Both the position numbers and the translations under genes were made by a program. The notes beneath the pieces are model-generated. The model had not been told where the DNA came from, did no database searches, and saw only the letters and a program-made list of their open reading frames with translations. This document shows, one piece after another, positions 20,516 through 33,861 of a stretch of DNA of 64,000 nt. The DNA is from Terramyces sp. JEL0728 (Eukaryota > Chytridiomycota > Chytridiomycetes > Rhizophydiales > Terramycetaceae): NCBI GenBank assembly GCA_027603945.1, contig JADIIU010000055.1, forward strand, positions 1 to 64,000, read 5' to 3'. Numbering within the stretch: position 1 is the first letter of the stretch; every line of letters begins with the position of its first letter.

Positions 20516-22782
20516 TTAAAAGCCCTTCTTTTTCTGCTTTGTGATGTGTGCGCGTAACACTCTTTGCTTCTCCATTAAAGAACGAGATTTCTTTCCTTTG
20601 ACTGCGCGTTTATGCACCAACATTGTCATTGGCTTGTTCTTTTTGGATTTTTCCTATCATTAGCCAAGAGCTTACTCTATTTGTGGTGGAAGAACGCTCG
20701 TCCTTGCCTCTCTTTGAACCATAAGTTCTGCCTTCGCGTCCTTCCTAAAATTAACACAATTTACCTTGATTGATTCCATTCTGGCAGCATAGTCATCCTT
20801 CTTTTTGGTGAACGCCATAATCTTTGAAGCATCCACGACATCACGATCTTCGTCTGCTTCAATAAGCACTTTATTTGAATGGCCAAGCATTCTATCCATT
20901 TCTTTTTGTTCTTTGCGCTCTCTAATCTTTGCAAAGTCTTCATCGGTAAATATTTTAGTTGCTGCAATGCTGACTTTTTGCTTTTTCTTTGGTGGGGTCA
21001 TTTCATTTTCTTCTTGCTCATCCAAATCTTCTTGTTCTTCACCTGATTGGCCATCCTGCTCTTCGCCAGACTCCTGTTCTTCTCCAACTACTTCAGCATT
21101 ATCCCAATCCAATTCAGATTCATTATCATTGTTTTCTTCTTCGTCTTCCCATTCGTCATCATTTTCTGCATTTGGAACAAGCACTGGAATTTCATCTTTG
21201 TCGTCTCCAGCACCTTCAAATTCATCACTATCCATTTCCAATAATTCTGCATCCTCGACATCACCCAATACATTAATTTCACCATATTTTTGGATTTTGA
21301 AATCTTTCATGCTCATTGAAGCAATCTTTCCTCTGTCTTTCTTTTTCAGCATTTCTGGGTTATATTCTCTGAATAGTGAAAGTAATGCTCTGGCTGCAGC
21401 CATGGGTCCCTTTTCTTTGTGGTTCTTGTAATCTTCCAATAAACTCTTCAATAGTTCTTCGGGCATAGCCAGCGGACATCTGCTGCAGATTTCACGAAGA
21501 GCATTCAAGCCAGCAGTAACAACTTCAGAAGCACAATTGCTCCAGACAAAGTTATCTGCAATCGCCCTGACTACAGATTCCATAGCATCAGGTGGAACTA
21601 GCTCGTGGGAAGCTTGAGCCAAGTAGGCAAGAATTTGAGTTACGTTTTTCTGATGCGGTTTGATATAGGATATCATAAAATCATAGAATCCCAAAGTAAG
21701 TAGCTTGTGCACACCAATTAGTCTTGAGATCAAATTCATCATTTCCAATCGCAATTCAAAGTTGAAGATGTTTTTTGAGCTAACTTGCTTCAGACGGGAA
21801 AACAGATTGTCAGCGAATCCTTGTGGATCATTCAACAAATGTAGCGCAGAAAAATTAAATATTTCAGCTCGGTTCTTTTGTCTTTCCTTCTGATATTAAA
21901 CCTTTTTACCCTTCTAACAAGCGCTTGAGCTTTATCCATCTGTCTTTGTCTGGATTTCCTTTTCTTGTTTACAATATTGGCTTGTTTCATTCGGAGCAAA
22001 TCTGGAACTTCTTCTTCGTCATCTTCATCATATTTGTTGTCATTTGTCCCCAAAAAAAAGTGCAATGCTGGCGCTACTAGCTTTGGAATTTGGGACAAGC
22101 ACGCTTCTGCTACAACGTTTACAGTCTTGGCATCATTCCATACGTTCTTTTGATATAGCTCAATCATGACTTCCAGAGACTTCTTGGCAGCAATCTAATA
22201 TCAAACTACAACTACTTCGCTTGGATCTTGAAGCATTTTGTACATAAAGTTTTGCATAGTCTTGTTCAGCTTGTTATTCTTTGCCTTTGCATTTGCATTC
22301 TTGATATCACTAACAATATGGGAGTGCAGTAGCGCACGCAAGGTTTTGTCTTTGCAGCGGAATAACGTGAAGAATAAACTCAACAAGCTGCAATTAACAA
22401 TAAATAACCTAGTTTGCGAGATTAAATCCCTATTTCGCATCAATATCAATGCCTGAACCATAGTTTTTCTTAGTTCTGGCGCCATTAGTTGGTAGTGATT
22501 TGATAATAAATCTATTACGTGCTGAGGAAAATCTTTGCATTGCTTTGGATAACATACGGCAACCTTGCATTAAAAACCTAATACTGCAGAGATAAACATG
22601 ATTTGCTCTCCAAATGCTGTGGATTCAGTGTCTGGTTTCATATTAAAAATTGCCATTGATGACTCGAAATGTCTATACTGTGTCATAAACTCTTCTGTGT
22701 ATGAAGGCGGATCCCTCTTTATCAGATTTTGCAATTGTGCTAAATTGGAAGTGAGCAATTCGCTTTTATTTCTCTTCACCAT
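20516..22782 (-). CDS. SDA1: SDA1, 60S ribosome biogenesis protein
   Basis: Nuclear factor for pre-60S maturation and export. 713 aa from seven exons (22585-22782, 22409-22563, 22216-22387, 21910-22194, 20765-21889, 20676-20744, 20516-20653). Introns are 21, 21, 21, 20, 20 and 22 nt. The N-terminus [20 protein letters not shown], the block FRCKDKTLR...[33 protein letters not shown]-type HEAT region, an acidic stretch (Glu/Asp-rich, about residues 430-530) and the end [25 protein letters not shown] are typical of SDA1. The last two introns are needed to recover the conserved GREGR and [10 protein letters not shown] tail. Confidence 0.93.
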
Positions 22783-22812
22783 ATTTTGTTTCTGAAAAAA
22801 AAAGAAAAAAAA

Positions 22813-24059
22813 TTAACTTTGAAGCTCACGTCCATGAAAATCTAAATCAATACGACGACTAGATTTTGTCAATTCACCTTCAGCTTCCCCAGTTGCTTCT
22901 TTGACCCAGTTACCAATTCTGAATTAGCTTCAAATACCTTTCAATGGCAGCTTTTGCACCGACGCAGTAATCAAGGAAATGGAATACATGAACATGCTCA
23001 TTGTACACCTCAAACGTAACAGATGAATTTGCAGATTTTGAGGCTTTAGCCGCAAAGGCAGTTATACAATCAAGTAGTCGCTCTCCGCTGCCTGCTTGAA
23101 TTAGCAATGGTGGCAGGCGAGTAAAGTCTGTAGCATACACCGGACTTACATACGGATCTTTTAACAATTGATTTGGGGCATAGTATACGAGTCTTCCATC
23201 GCCTCTAGAATCGACAGGTAAGTCAGGAATAAAGTCTGTGGAAATATTATCTTTCCAGCTGGGGAAATCATGAGTCAAATCCATCCGAGGTTAATTTAAC
23301 ATTACATATGGACTAATCAAAACACCGCCTGCTGGCAAAGGCAATCCCATGTCGCGTATAACAGCCATTGTGGACATTACCAAGTTTCCACCTACGTTAC
23401 TGCCAAGTACCTGCAGAGTCTCCAATAAAAACAATCTTTGACGCATCATGTTTTTCAAGCAAAGATAAATATCCAGATACGCAATCAATGATGGGAATTG
23501 GATAGGGATTTTGGGGAGCTAGCCTGTAATTAACGACAAATGTTTTTGCATTGGCCGCCTTGGCACATTTATAAGCAGTTCTGCGATACATATTGCTTGA
23601 GCCAAGAAAGAGACCGCCCCCGTGAAGCATGTACAAAACCTTGTCAGATTCTATTGATTTTGGATGAATCCAATCCCCGCTTGTTTCAACAACAGACTTT
23701 GCATGAGGAAACCATTCGCCGGGAGCATTGACTTTGATGAAATCAATCACTTTTTGGTTTGTTTTGAATGTTTCTGGAATTTGAACTGCATCCCAAGGGA
23801 CAATATTTGGCATTGATGTTACCAGTTGTCCCTCTACAATATTTGGAGTATCGGACTTTACTATTTCGGCGAATATGACTTTGAAAAACCTGACTCCCAG
23901 GTAATAAGACAGTGTCCAACTCTTTACTGGCGGTCCATAAAACAAGAATTGGAAAAGAGAGCCAATTGAATCTGGAACTAGTTTAATGAGTAATCTGAGC
24001 ACGAACACATATACTCTAGGTTTGCTGTCGAATCGCTTGTAGTAGGGAACAACTGCCAT
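22813..24059 (-). CDS. HSL-family alpha/beta hydrolase 2
   Basis: 395 aa. HGGGLFLGS, GDSAGGN, YRLAPQNPYP, catalytic His in EHVHVF. Exons are 23411-24059, 23306-23391, 22938-23284 and 22813-22918. Introns 1 and 3 are ordinary 19-nt GT-AG. Intron 2 (23285-23305, 21 nt) starts GTAATG but ends CTCGG: there is no AG at or near the place where SPY must join MDLTHDFPS. With that GT-GG intron the exons sum to an exact multiple of three and match HSL1. Either a non-canonical acceptor is used or this copy carries a splice mutation. A TATA box lies 26-35 bp upstream. Confidence 0.82.
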
Positions 24060-24084
24060 CGCTGAAGAATCTGCTGACTGTCGG

Positions 24085-24094
24085 CCTTTATATC
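24085..24094 (-). promoter_or_regulatory. TATA box of HSL hydrolase 2
   Basis: Minus-strand GATATAAAGG, with the TATA T 33 nt before the ATG at 24059. Confidence 0.5.
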
Positions 24095-24301
24095 ACCAAT
24101 TGTGGCACATGTGCGGTAAAATATCTGATGCTCATTTTTAGCAGTAGTTTGTTGGCCATAACAAAGGACACTTCAACCGTACTGGCAATTCTTGATTTGC
24201 CAATCCAAATTTCAAGAGTGGAATCAAAGTGCGGATCGGTGGACATTCCCAAGATTAATCTAATCAGAGATATGAAATGTACAGAATCTAAAAATATTTA
24301 T

Positions 24302-25676
24302 TCATAAATTGCTTGATTTTACAAATTTGCCGTTAAAATCTAAATCATTTCGTTGTTTTTCATTCAATACACCTTTAGCTTCTCTGACTTTCTTTATCCA
24401 TTCGCCAATTCTACTGTAGGCAATTTTAGCCCCTTTGCTAAATCTCATTATCCCTTGGAATACATGAAGATGAGCTTCAAACACTTCCAATGTAACCGAG
24501 CACTTGGACTTTGCCAACCTGCCTGAAAAATCTACAATTTCGTCTAATAGCTGTTCAGCGGATCCAGCATGGATTAATAACGGTGGCAAGCCGTTCAAAT
24601 TCTCTTCCCAGAATGGACTTACATAAGGAATTTTCAAATGCTCATCAGGTGCGTAATAGTGAACCCTACTTTCCAATCGTGGATCTGGGGGAGGTGTTGG
24701 CAGTATGTCATACTTTGCGTTTTCTTGAAAACTAGGGCATGAATGTGTCAGGTCTAACCATGGACTTAAACAAACACCACCTGCGGGTAATTCAATCCCC
24801 ATGTCGCGCAGCACCAACAAAGTCGAAATAACAAGACCGCCGCCTTTAATTAGAAAGAATAACCTGCAGAGTCCCCTATTAATACAATGTTTTTCGGGTC
24901 GTATTTTTCAAGTAGGTGCAAATATCCAGACACTGCGTCAATTACTGCACATGGATACGGGTGCTGAGGTGCCAAACGATAGTTTAATGCTAAATAAACA
25001 ACTAATTACCGTAAACAGATGATTCAGATTGCTTTGCGTAAATATACGCAAATGGACGGTACATTAGCGCCGACCCCATCACGTAAGCACCTCCATGTAG
25101 CAGATAAACAACTTTGTCTGGTTGCGATTTCGATACTGTGACCCATTCTCCATAAACTTGTGCTACTTCTTCGGCCGGTTTGGGCCAGTCAGCCGGACCT
25201 TGAACTTTCATAAATTCAATCACCTTTTCGTTTGTCATTATAGATTCCTCTGTGACTTTGGCATTCATTGGCAAATATCCGGGGATAGAACTTATCTTTT
25301 GAGCGCCAGATATATTGGGAAGCTCATCGCTTGCCAGCTTTTTCATGGACGATTTCACCTTCTTTTAATTAGTGATTACTGTATTTGCTGTTACATAGTA
25401 AGCTAAATTCCACTGCTCCAATGTTGGCCCTTCCTTGTAGTATTTCGCTGACATAAATGAATATTTACCAGTTGAAGATACCACTGAAGGTATAGCAGCT
25501 GAAAGTATCTTTTTTACTGCCCTGGACTTGCTGTCTTTGGAATCCTCAAAGCGTTCGTGAAATGGAAGTTCATTATTTAGCATTTGTGAAAAGCTTTTTA
25601 GAGTGCCAGAAATTGGCTGCTGGAATGGAGCACAAGACACGACGAGTTTCAGGGATCGCAACACAAGATGAAACAT
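24302..25676 (-). CDS. HSL-family alpha/beta hydrolase 3
   Basis: About 438 aa. HGGAYVMGS, GDSAGGG, YRLAPQHPYP, SPWLDLTHS, acid in QLLDE and His in AHLHVF. Exons are 25380-25676, 25010-25361, 24864-24989 and 24302-24843. Introns are 18 nt (or 21, if the second AG at 25359 is used; both keep frame), 20 and 20 nt. The intron that HSL1 and HSL2 have before the DLTH block is missing here. The N-terminus (MFHLVLRSLKLVVSCAPFQQ) looks like a targeting or membrane-association segment; Met-32 (25583) is an alternative start that lines up with HSL2. It is divergent from SPAG16 across 270 bp. Confidence 0.85.
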
Positions 25677-25946
25677 GAAAAAAAGAGAAAAACGCAGGAG
25701 TGGATTGCTTCGCGAACTTGAACGAAATTGCTCCTGTGTTTAGTCTGGCGGCATCAATTCAACTAATATTTGGTTCCTTTGTGCGAAATCGCAAGGTAAC
25801 GGCAGGAAACCAATCATCTGTATTTCAACTTATCTCATGGCCATAATCACTGAAGCGCTCTAAACTGGCTTTCCAATCTGTCCAGATTATAGATCTTTTC
25901 TCCGGATACATCAATCAAAAACCTTTTCCCAACGCGTTTTGACAAA

Positions 25947-27871
25947 ATGAATGCCGTACCTCCATTGCCAAACAAATTGCCCAAAGTCAATCCCAAAAAA
26001 GCTCTATCAAAAGAAAGTAGTCTTGCAGAAGTCGGACCTAAAGCTTATATTCTGGAAGGTAAACACACTTTTATCTAGATGCTCAACTAATCGCGCAGGA
26101 CTCTGACGATGATTTAGAATTCGAAGAAATCCCAGTAGAGCCGTTTGATGAAATGTCAGACTCTGACGTCGAAGAGTCGTTAGAGCAGGCGGTTCGAAAT
26201 ATGCATGAGAAAGGAGCGTTTGGAAGTAAAACAGCATAACCGTAGGTACTTTGGAAAAGGGTGAAACCGGAGAAAAGAACGAAATAGCTCTTGTTAAAGA
26301 CCCGGAAGTTATTGACGATTATATTAGGAATTATCTATCCAGCAAAGCGTTATTGAAATCTTTGGACGCATTTCAAAATGAATGGTACGAATTCCAACAC
26401 AAAGGAAAGATTGCAGCGGAAGACATTATACTAGTACCGAATATCTACCAGCAAAATCAAGAATTATCCAATTCTGTCCAAAAGCTGCGAGTAGAAGTGG
26501 AAATTCATAAAGATATTGCAGTGAAAGCAAGAGCAACGTACGATAAATTGCGGAAAGAGAGAGATTTCCATAGAATGCATCATAAAAGAGTTGTCCAGGA
26601 GAAAACCAAACTAATTTCAGATATCAAAAAGTTGAAAAAACACTACGAACACTATGAGCCAGCACTAACTCAGCTGAAAAATAAATACGAGATAGCAATG
26701 AAAGAGAAAATGCTGGCTAAACTAGAAAGAGATCGACTAGCAAGCAAAGTTGCCAATTTGGAATCAACAATAAAAAATCTGGAAAGAAATGGAAGGGAGC
26801 CTTCGGGTAAATATTAATAACAACAGCTAAAAAGAAAAAGGATGGCGCAAATTCAAAAGATTTGAATAAATTGCCAGCCGAAGATCGAGAAAATCCATAT
26901 CTTGATGTAGAATTATCTGCAATTAAACCAGAAAGAATGAGAGCTCAACAACATATTCAAGGCCACTCCTTGACAATTAGCTCAATGAAATTCCATCCAA
27001 AAAAACCAATCCTGGCAACTGTATCGGATGATAAAACTTGGAAATTATGGTCATTCCCAAATGGCGAGTTGATGTTGAGCGGGCAAGGCCATACTGACTG
27101 GTTAGCTGATTGCGACTTTCATCCAAATGGCCATTTGCTGGCAACTGCCTCTGGTGACTCTACAATCAAGATATGGGATTTCGCAAAAGGTGTAGCCACT
27201 AACACGTTTACGGACCATACTCAAGCTGTGTGGAGTTGTGCTTTCCACGATCTAGGAAATCATTTGGCCAGTGGTTCCATGGACCACACTGCAAAATTAT
27301 GGGACTTGACTATGTAATTGGAGTTTAAAATAGCGGTAAATGTAAACAAAGCTTTAGAGGACATGCAGATTCAGTTAACCATGTTGGTTTCCAGCCATAT
27401 ACAAACTTGTTGTTTACATGTTCGAAAGATAAAACCGTTTCGTTTTGGGATGCAAGGACTGCAATTTGCTCGCAAACCTTCTTTGGCCATATGAATACAA
27501 TTAACCACGGCGCATTCAATCTCAAAGTAATATTTTTTAACCAAGGGAACCGCCTTTGCTACTTGTGATGCCGATGGTGCGGTAAAACTATGGGATTTGC
27601 GAATGACCCAAGAGCTGGAATCAGTACATTTAGGACCACAATCTGCCAACAAGCTCTCGTTTGATCCCAGTGGAAGTTATATCGGCGTGACTAGTAATAA
27701 CGGCACTGTGAGGTTTATAAACACTGTGGAAACACAAAAGACTCGTGAAATTAAAGTTAACGACGATTCCACGCAAGCCATCCTCTTTGACAACTCGGGA
27801 GAGTACATGATTGTATCTGGAAATGGTAACTTGTATTGATTATAGATGGAAGCTTCCACATCTTCCAATAA
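25947..27871 (+). CDS. SPAG16: SPAG16 / PF20, axonemal central-pair WD-repeat protein
   Basis: Flagellar central-apparatus protein, 601 aa. The first two exons encode the acidic N-terminus (YILEDAQ...DLEFEEIP), which matches the start of vertebrate SPAG16. A coiled coil of about 110 aa follows, and then seven WD repeats (GHTDWLADCDFHPNG, GHADSVNHVGF, SAPN-less blades ending SGNDGSFHIFQ). Exons are 25947-26058, 26079-26225, 26246-26806, 26827-27313, 27334-27526, 27546-27825 and 27846-27871, with introns of 20, 20, 20, 20, 19 and 20 nt. It shows that the organism has, or recently had, a motile 9+2 flagellum. Confidence 0.93.
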
Positions 27872-27942
27872 AGTGATTGTTTCTGTATTTTTACTATTGG
27901 CAACGGATTAGAGGGTTATATTGAAAACATTCAACAGCTTTA

Positions 27943-29056
<1,114 letters not shown>

Positions 29057-29144
29057 TTTGAGATTGAGCAAAAAGTCGTACTTTTTTTCGCGCAAGAAAA
29101 CAGAAATTGGGAAATCCAAAGCCTTCAAATCAATTCAAATATAT

Positions 29145-30683
29145 TTAAAGAGTTTTTTCGTGTAGATCCTTCATTTGCTTGTCCTTGACGATCTTTGCCC
29201 TCCAAAATCTCCCAGAGTATGTGGTCTTTGCGTTCTTGAAAGATTCTTTGGCAAGACCCAAGACTCCTTTGCGATCTATTACTGGTGGTAATGACTTTTC
29301 CCGTCTCTTATTACCGATTTGAGGCACATTTATCGTACTTGAATCAGATTCAACATAAGAGAGATTGTCCAAATACAAATGTGCCCGATTATTATAATCA
29401 AGGTTTTGGTTGTGAGTCAAAATAGCTGGAATATCTATTGGATCAGATTTCAATCTATATCTATTTGATCTGACAGAGTTGGCTTTTCTGTAAGGACCAT
29501 TTGGTGGGGCAAATGCCGTTGCTCCGTCGGAATATATATCGTTAAAGCTTTCGCTTTGGTTCATTTCGTTGATGTTCAATTCGTTGATCTCGCCGTCTAG
29601 ATTAATTTCACCGCTAAATTCATTTTCGTTTTTGCTGGCTGGCGGTTGAGCGCAAGAAACAGTATTCTCAACAATCGATGAATTGTCTTTATATGTCGCA
29701 TTCGTTGTTGGCGAGCATGATCTTTCATCAAATTCAATGTCTTTTTCATCTTCCTCGGATTCCACTTCCTTTTGAGGTTGGTCCGATTTAGTTTCTTGAA
29801 CAATATCATTCAAGGGAACCAAAACTTCTGGCTCGGCAGTTTGCACATCATTTGTGTGGTGTTTGGCAGGATTTGCTGCTGTAATTTCTCGTGTGCCCTG
29901 TTGTAGCTTGGATATACGTTCTTTCTTTTTGGTTTTTTTAGCTTCTTTTGGGATAGGTGGAAGCACACTGGTTCTGGTGATCAAACTTCCGCTATTCCTT
30001 AAAATTGCCTGTAAATCCTTTGTTTCTATGCTTACTCCGGCCAATTTCATTACTCTTTTCATCAAATCTATCTCGACTTTCAGATGATCAATCTCAGCTG
30101 CCTTTTTTTTCTTGTCTTCGATTACCCTTTCCATCATTTGCTGATATTTTCTTTTTTCTTTTTGAACCAGCAGGTAAATGGAGTCGTTATCGTTATGCTC
30201 AGTCATTGTCTCTTTGCACTCTGCGATTTTCACTCTGAGTTTGTCGTCAATCTCTACAGGAATTTCTTTTATATCAAAGGATTGGGATTGGGCTATAGAA
30301 TGAACCGGTATTTGCGGGAGCGAATGCTGAATTAAAGTCACTAAAGAGTTGCGCAATGACGTTGGTAGTGGTGTATTTAGGTGGATTGGCGTCGATGCTT
30401 TTTCGATTGCAGGCGATTCTTCAGAATGTGCTGTTGGAACGTCATTGGCAATTTTCAACATCATTTCTTGAATAAATTAAAACTTACCAGAGCAGATAGT
30501 GGCAAGCCCAGAAATTTCAGAATGCAATTCTTTGATGGATTCCCCGTGGTCTCTTTGTAACCTGTCAATGGTTTTTTCCAAATACACTACGCGCGATTTA
30601 TCATTATCATTGATCCTTTGCTTGATTATCGTTGGCTTTATTTGAGGATTATGAAGTACACTTCTAGCTAGTATTGCAGCCAT
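29145..30683 (-). CDS. CCDC92/CCDC74-type coiled-coil protein
   Basis: 505 aa from two exons (30488-30683, 29145-30466) with a 21-nt intron. Residues about 28-70 (YLEKTIDRLQRDHGESIKELHSEISGL) match the N-terminal coiled-coil domain shared by CCDC92 and CCDC74, proteins of centrosomes and cilia. A second Lys/Glu-rich coiled coil lies near residues 165-215. The rest is acidic and probably disordered, ending in a conserved-looking basic patch (TYSGRFWRAKIVKDKQMKDL). The flagellar association is consistent with neighbouring SPAG16 but is inferred. Confidence 0.65.
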
Positions 30684-30973
30684 TTTGTAAAAGTAGCGAG
30701 TGACGTTCCATTGTCAAGAATGCATAAAGCCACCCCTGCAGATGGAGATGATAGGAAAGCAGTAATACTCAAGATAAACTAGAAATAGTCTAAAAATGAA
30801 ATTTGTACTGGTAACCCTGTCGCATTATATGTGCGATAATTCGCAATGTACGGTTGGATATGGTTCGGTATATTCGATTAATATCCCCCAGAATCGCTCC
30901 ATTTATAATCATTCGAATCCTAAGCTCCAGATTACCCTGGAAAATTGCAAAAAAAGTTCTTTCATCAACAGAA

Positions 30974-33843
30974 ATGCTTCGCTTAAGTAGACAGCTTCAA
31001 CGGAATTTTAAAATATCGCAGCTTCAAAGACTCAGATTCTATTCGGATTCCAAAGATAAAAAGAAGGGAATCAATTTGGAAGAAAAGGAGGAGGAGTTGG
31101 ATGAAAAGGAAAATACTGAGCAAAATATCAGCAAAAAAGATGACGCTCTACCGGAAGCTGAATCAAATGAAGATAAAAATAATTCAGACCAGAAGGATAT
31201 CAGTAAGGTTGAAGATATAGCAGTAAAGAAGAAACCAGGGGACAGGAAACGAAACCCAGCTAAAATATTAGCAAAATTAAACCTCAAGAACCCAAAGGAT
31301 AATGTGCCAGAAAATGTGTCCAAGCTCTTGGCCATCCCTTTGACGAGGCGACCTTTGTTTCCAGGTTTTTACAAATCTCTGTACATTAAGGATCCCAAAG
31401 TCATATTAGCAATTCAAGAAATGGTCAACAATGGCCAGCCTTATGTGGGGATATTCTTGGCAAGGGATGAAAATTCTGAAAAGGACATTGCTGACTCATT
31501 GGACGACGTGGAAAAAATTGGTGTGTTCTGCCAAATCACAAATACATATCAAACCGGCCCAGATAATTCTAGTTTGACTGTGGTGGTTTATCCTCACCGT
31601 CGTATCAGAATCACCGATATTTCCGTCGGGAAGGAAGCGGATAAATCGGAAGAGCAAATTCCTGCCAAAGGGGATCCTTCCGTGTCTATTTTGGAAAGGC
31701 TGAACAAGCTTAGCCTGCCAGTAGCTACAGTAGAGAATCTAATCAACCAGCCATATAATTCGGAAAACAGATTAATCAAGGCGACAACGTCTGAAATTAT
31801 TAATGTTATGAAGGAGATATCTCAATCTAACCCATTATTAAGAGACCAGATTATCACCGTATCGGTACAGACTGGAAATCTACTCCTGGATCCTTCAAAA
31901 CTGGCCGACTTTGCCGCAGCTATATCGTCTGGGGAACCTAGTGAGCTTCAAGCTGTTTTGGAAAGTTTGGTGGTAGAAGAAAGGCTGCACAAAGCGTTAG
32001 TCATATTGAAAAAAGAATTAGCAAATGCACACCTGCAACAAGAAATTTCAAAAGAGGTGGATCGCAAAATCAATCGCAAAAACCAGGAATACTTCTTGAT
32101 GGAACAGTTGAAGGGTATAAAGAAAGAATTGGGCTTGGAAAGTGACGGGAAAGAAAAAATGATTCAACTATTCAAAGAAAAGGCCTCAAAGCTCAAAATG
32201 CCAGAACCAGTGAAAAAAGTATTTGACGAAGTAAATGCTATTAATATTAGGAAATGTCAAAGTTGCAAGGGTTAGAACCTCAAGCGTCTGAATTCAATGT
32301 TACAAGAAACTATTTGGATTGGCTGACTCAAATTCCTTGGGGCCAACACAGCAAAGAAAATTTTGATGTGAAAACTGCTGAAGCTGTATTAGATGAAGAT
32401 CACTATGGATTAAAAGATGTAAAAGACAGAATCTTGGAATTCATCGCAGTTGGTAGCCTTAGAGGGTCTGTAGAAGGGAAAATTATTACATTAGTTGGTC
32501 CTCCTGGCGTAGGTAGCGAATTATTAATTTAAGGGAAAACCTCTGTGGGTAAATCCATAGCTCGTGCCTTGGGAAGAGAGTTTTATAGGTTTTCGGTTGG
32601 TGGGTTGACGGATGTGGCAGAAATTAAAGGGCATAGGAGAACATATGTTGGAGCTATGCCCGGAAAAGTTATCCAAGCTTTGAAAAAGGTGAAGACTGAA
32701 AATCCATTGATAATGATTGATGAAATCGACAAATTAGGTCGTGGCCACCAGGGTGATCCTGCTAGCGCATTATTGGAATTGCTCGACCCCGAGCAGAATA
32801 ACTCTTTCTTGGACCACTATATGGATGTTCCTATTGATTTATCTCAAGTGCTGTTTGTCTGTACCGCAAACTCGCTTGAAACCATTCCAGGACCTTTGTT
32901 GGATAGAATGGAGGTGATTTCTCTCTCTGGATATGTCGCTGAAGAAAAAGTAGCGATTGCATCAAAGTACCTCTCGCCTCAAAGCGTGGAGGCATCCGGG
33001 TTGAAAGAATACAAAGTCAATTTGAAGGAGGATGCGATTCTAGCTTTAATCCGAAACTACTGCCGAGAAAACGGAGTTCGAAATCTAAAGAAACACATTG
33101 ACAAGATCTATAGAAAAGCCGCTTTTAAAATAGTGAATGAAAGCCTTTCCAAAGATGCTGTGCTCGACATTACCCCGGAAAGTTTGAAGGATTATGTCGG
33201 TTCGCCCGTGTTCACTTCTGACCGAATGTATGAAAATACCCCTGCAGGGGTAGTGATGGGACTGGCTTGGACTCAGATGGGTATACTAATTCTTAACGTA
33301 GGCGGCTCTTCTTTATTCATAGAGTCGGTTTTGGAGTCAACTCTCAAAGATGATGGCAAACCTTCTTTCCACAGAACCGGCCAAATGGGGGATGTGATGA
33401 AAGAAAGTAGCACTATTGCATATACTTATGCTAAAGCTTTTACGGCTCAGCGATTTCCGGAAAACAGATTCTTTGACCACGCCAATATCCATATGCATGT
33501 TCCCGAAGGAGCAACTCCTAAAGACGGTACGTAGAATTTAACCTCAGGCCCTTCTGCTGGCTCCACCATGACCACTGCATTGCTGTCACTAGCTCTTGAT
33601 ACACCTGCTATTCCAGACGTTGCAATGACGGGGGAAATCACGCTTACTGGCAAAATACTTAAAATTGGCGGGGTAAAAGAAAAGTCGATTGCAGCAAAAA
33701 GATCTGGCGTTAAAACAATCATATTCCCAGCTCAAAACAGGAGCGACTGGGATGAACTCCCAGACTATTTAAAAGAGAACCTGGAACCGCACTTTGTTGA
33801 ATGGTACCATGAAATTTTTGCAATTGTATTTCCAAACAAATAA
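30974..33843 (+). CDS. PIM1: Mitochondrial Lon protease (PIM1 type)
   Basis: ATP-dependent protease of the mitochondrial matrix, 928 aa. The N-terminus [12 protein letters not shown]... is a typical matrix-targeting presequence; an upstream in-frame ATG at 30860 is possible but less likely. The order is Lon substrate domain, AAA+ module (Walker A GPPGVGKTS restored by splicing, Walker [10 protein letters not shown]) and protease domain with catalytic Ser in KDGPSAG and Lys in KEKSIAAK. Exons are 30974-32230, 32251-32512, 32534-33280, 33302-33526 and 33548-33843, with introns of 20, 21, 21 and 21 nt. Introns 33281-33301 and 33527-33547 interrupt the conserved TQMGG and KDGPSAG blocks. It converges on the BEACH gene with 18 bp between stops. 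Confidence 0.95.
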
Positions 33844-33861
33844 ATAGTCAAAAAATATATA

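Noticed and set aside
20805..21431. Long Ser-rich plus-strand ORF
   Set aside because: It is the antisense of the acidic region of SDA1, whose homology on the minus strand is clear.
25947..26239. A separate small acidic protein gene upstream of SPAG16
   Set aside because: A 20-nt intron at 26226-26245 joins it in frame to the coiled coil, and its sequence matches the SPAG16 N-terminus.
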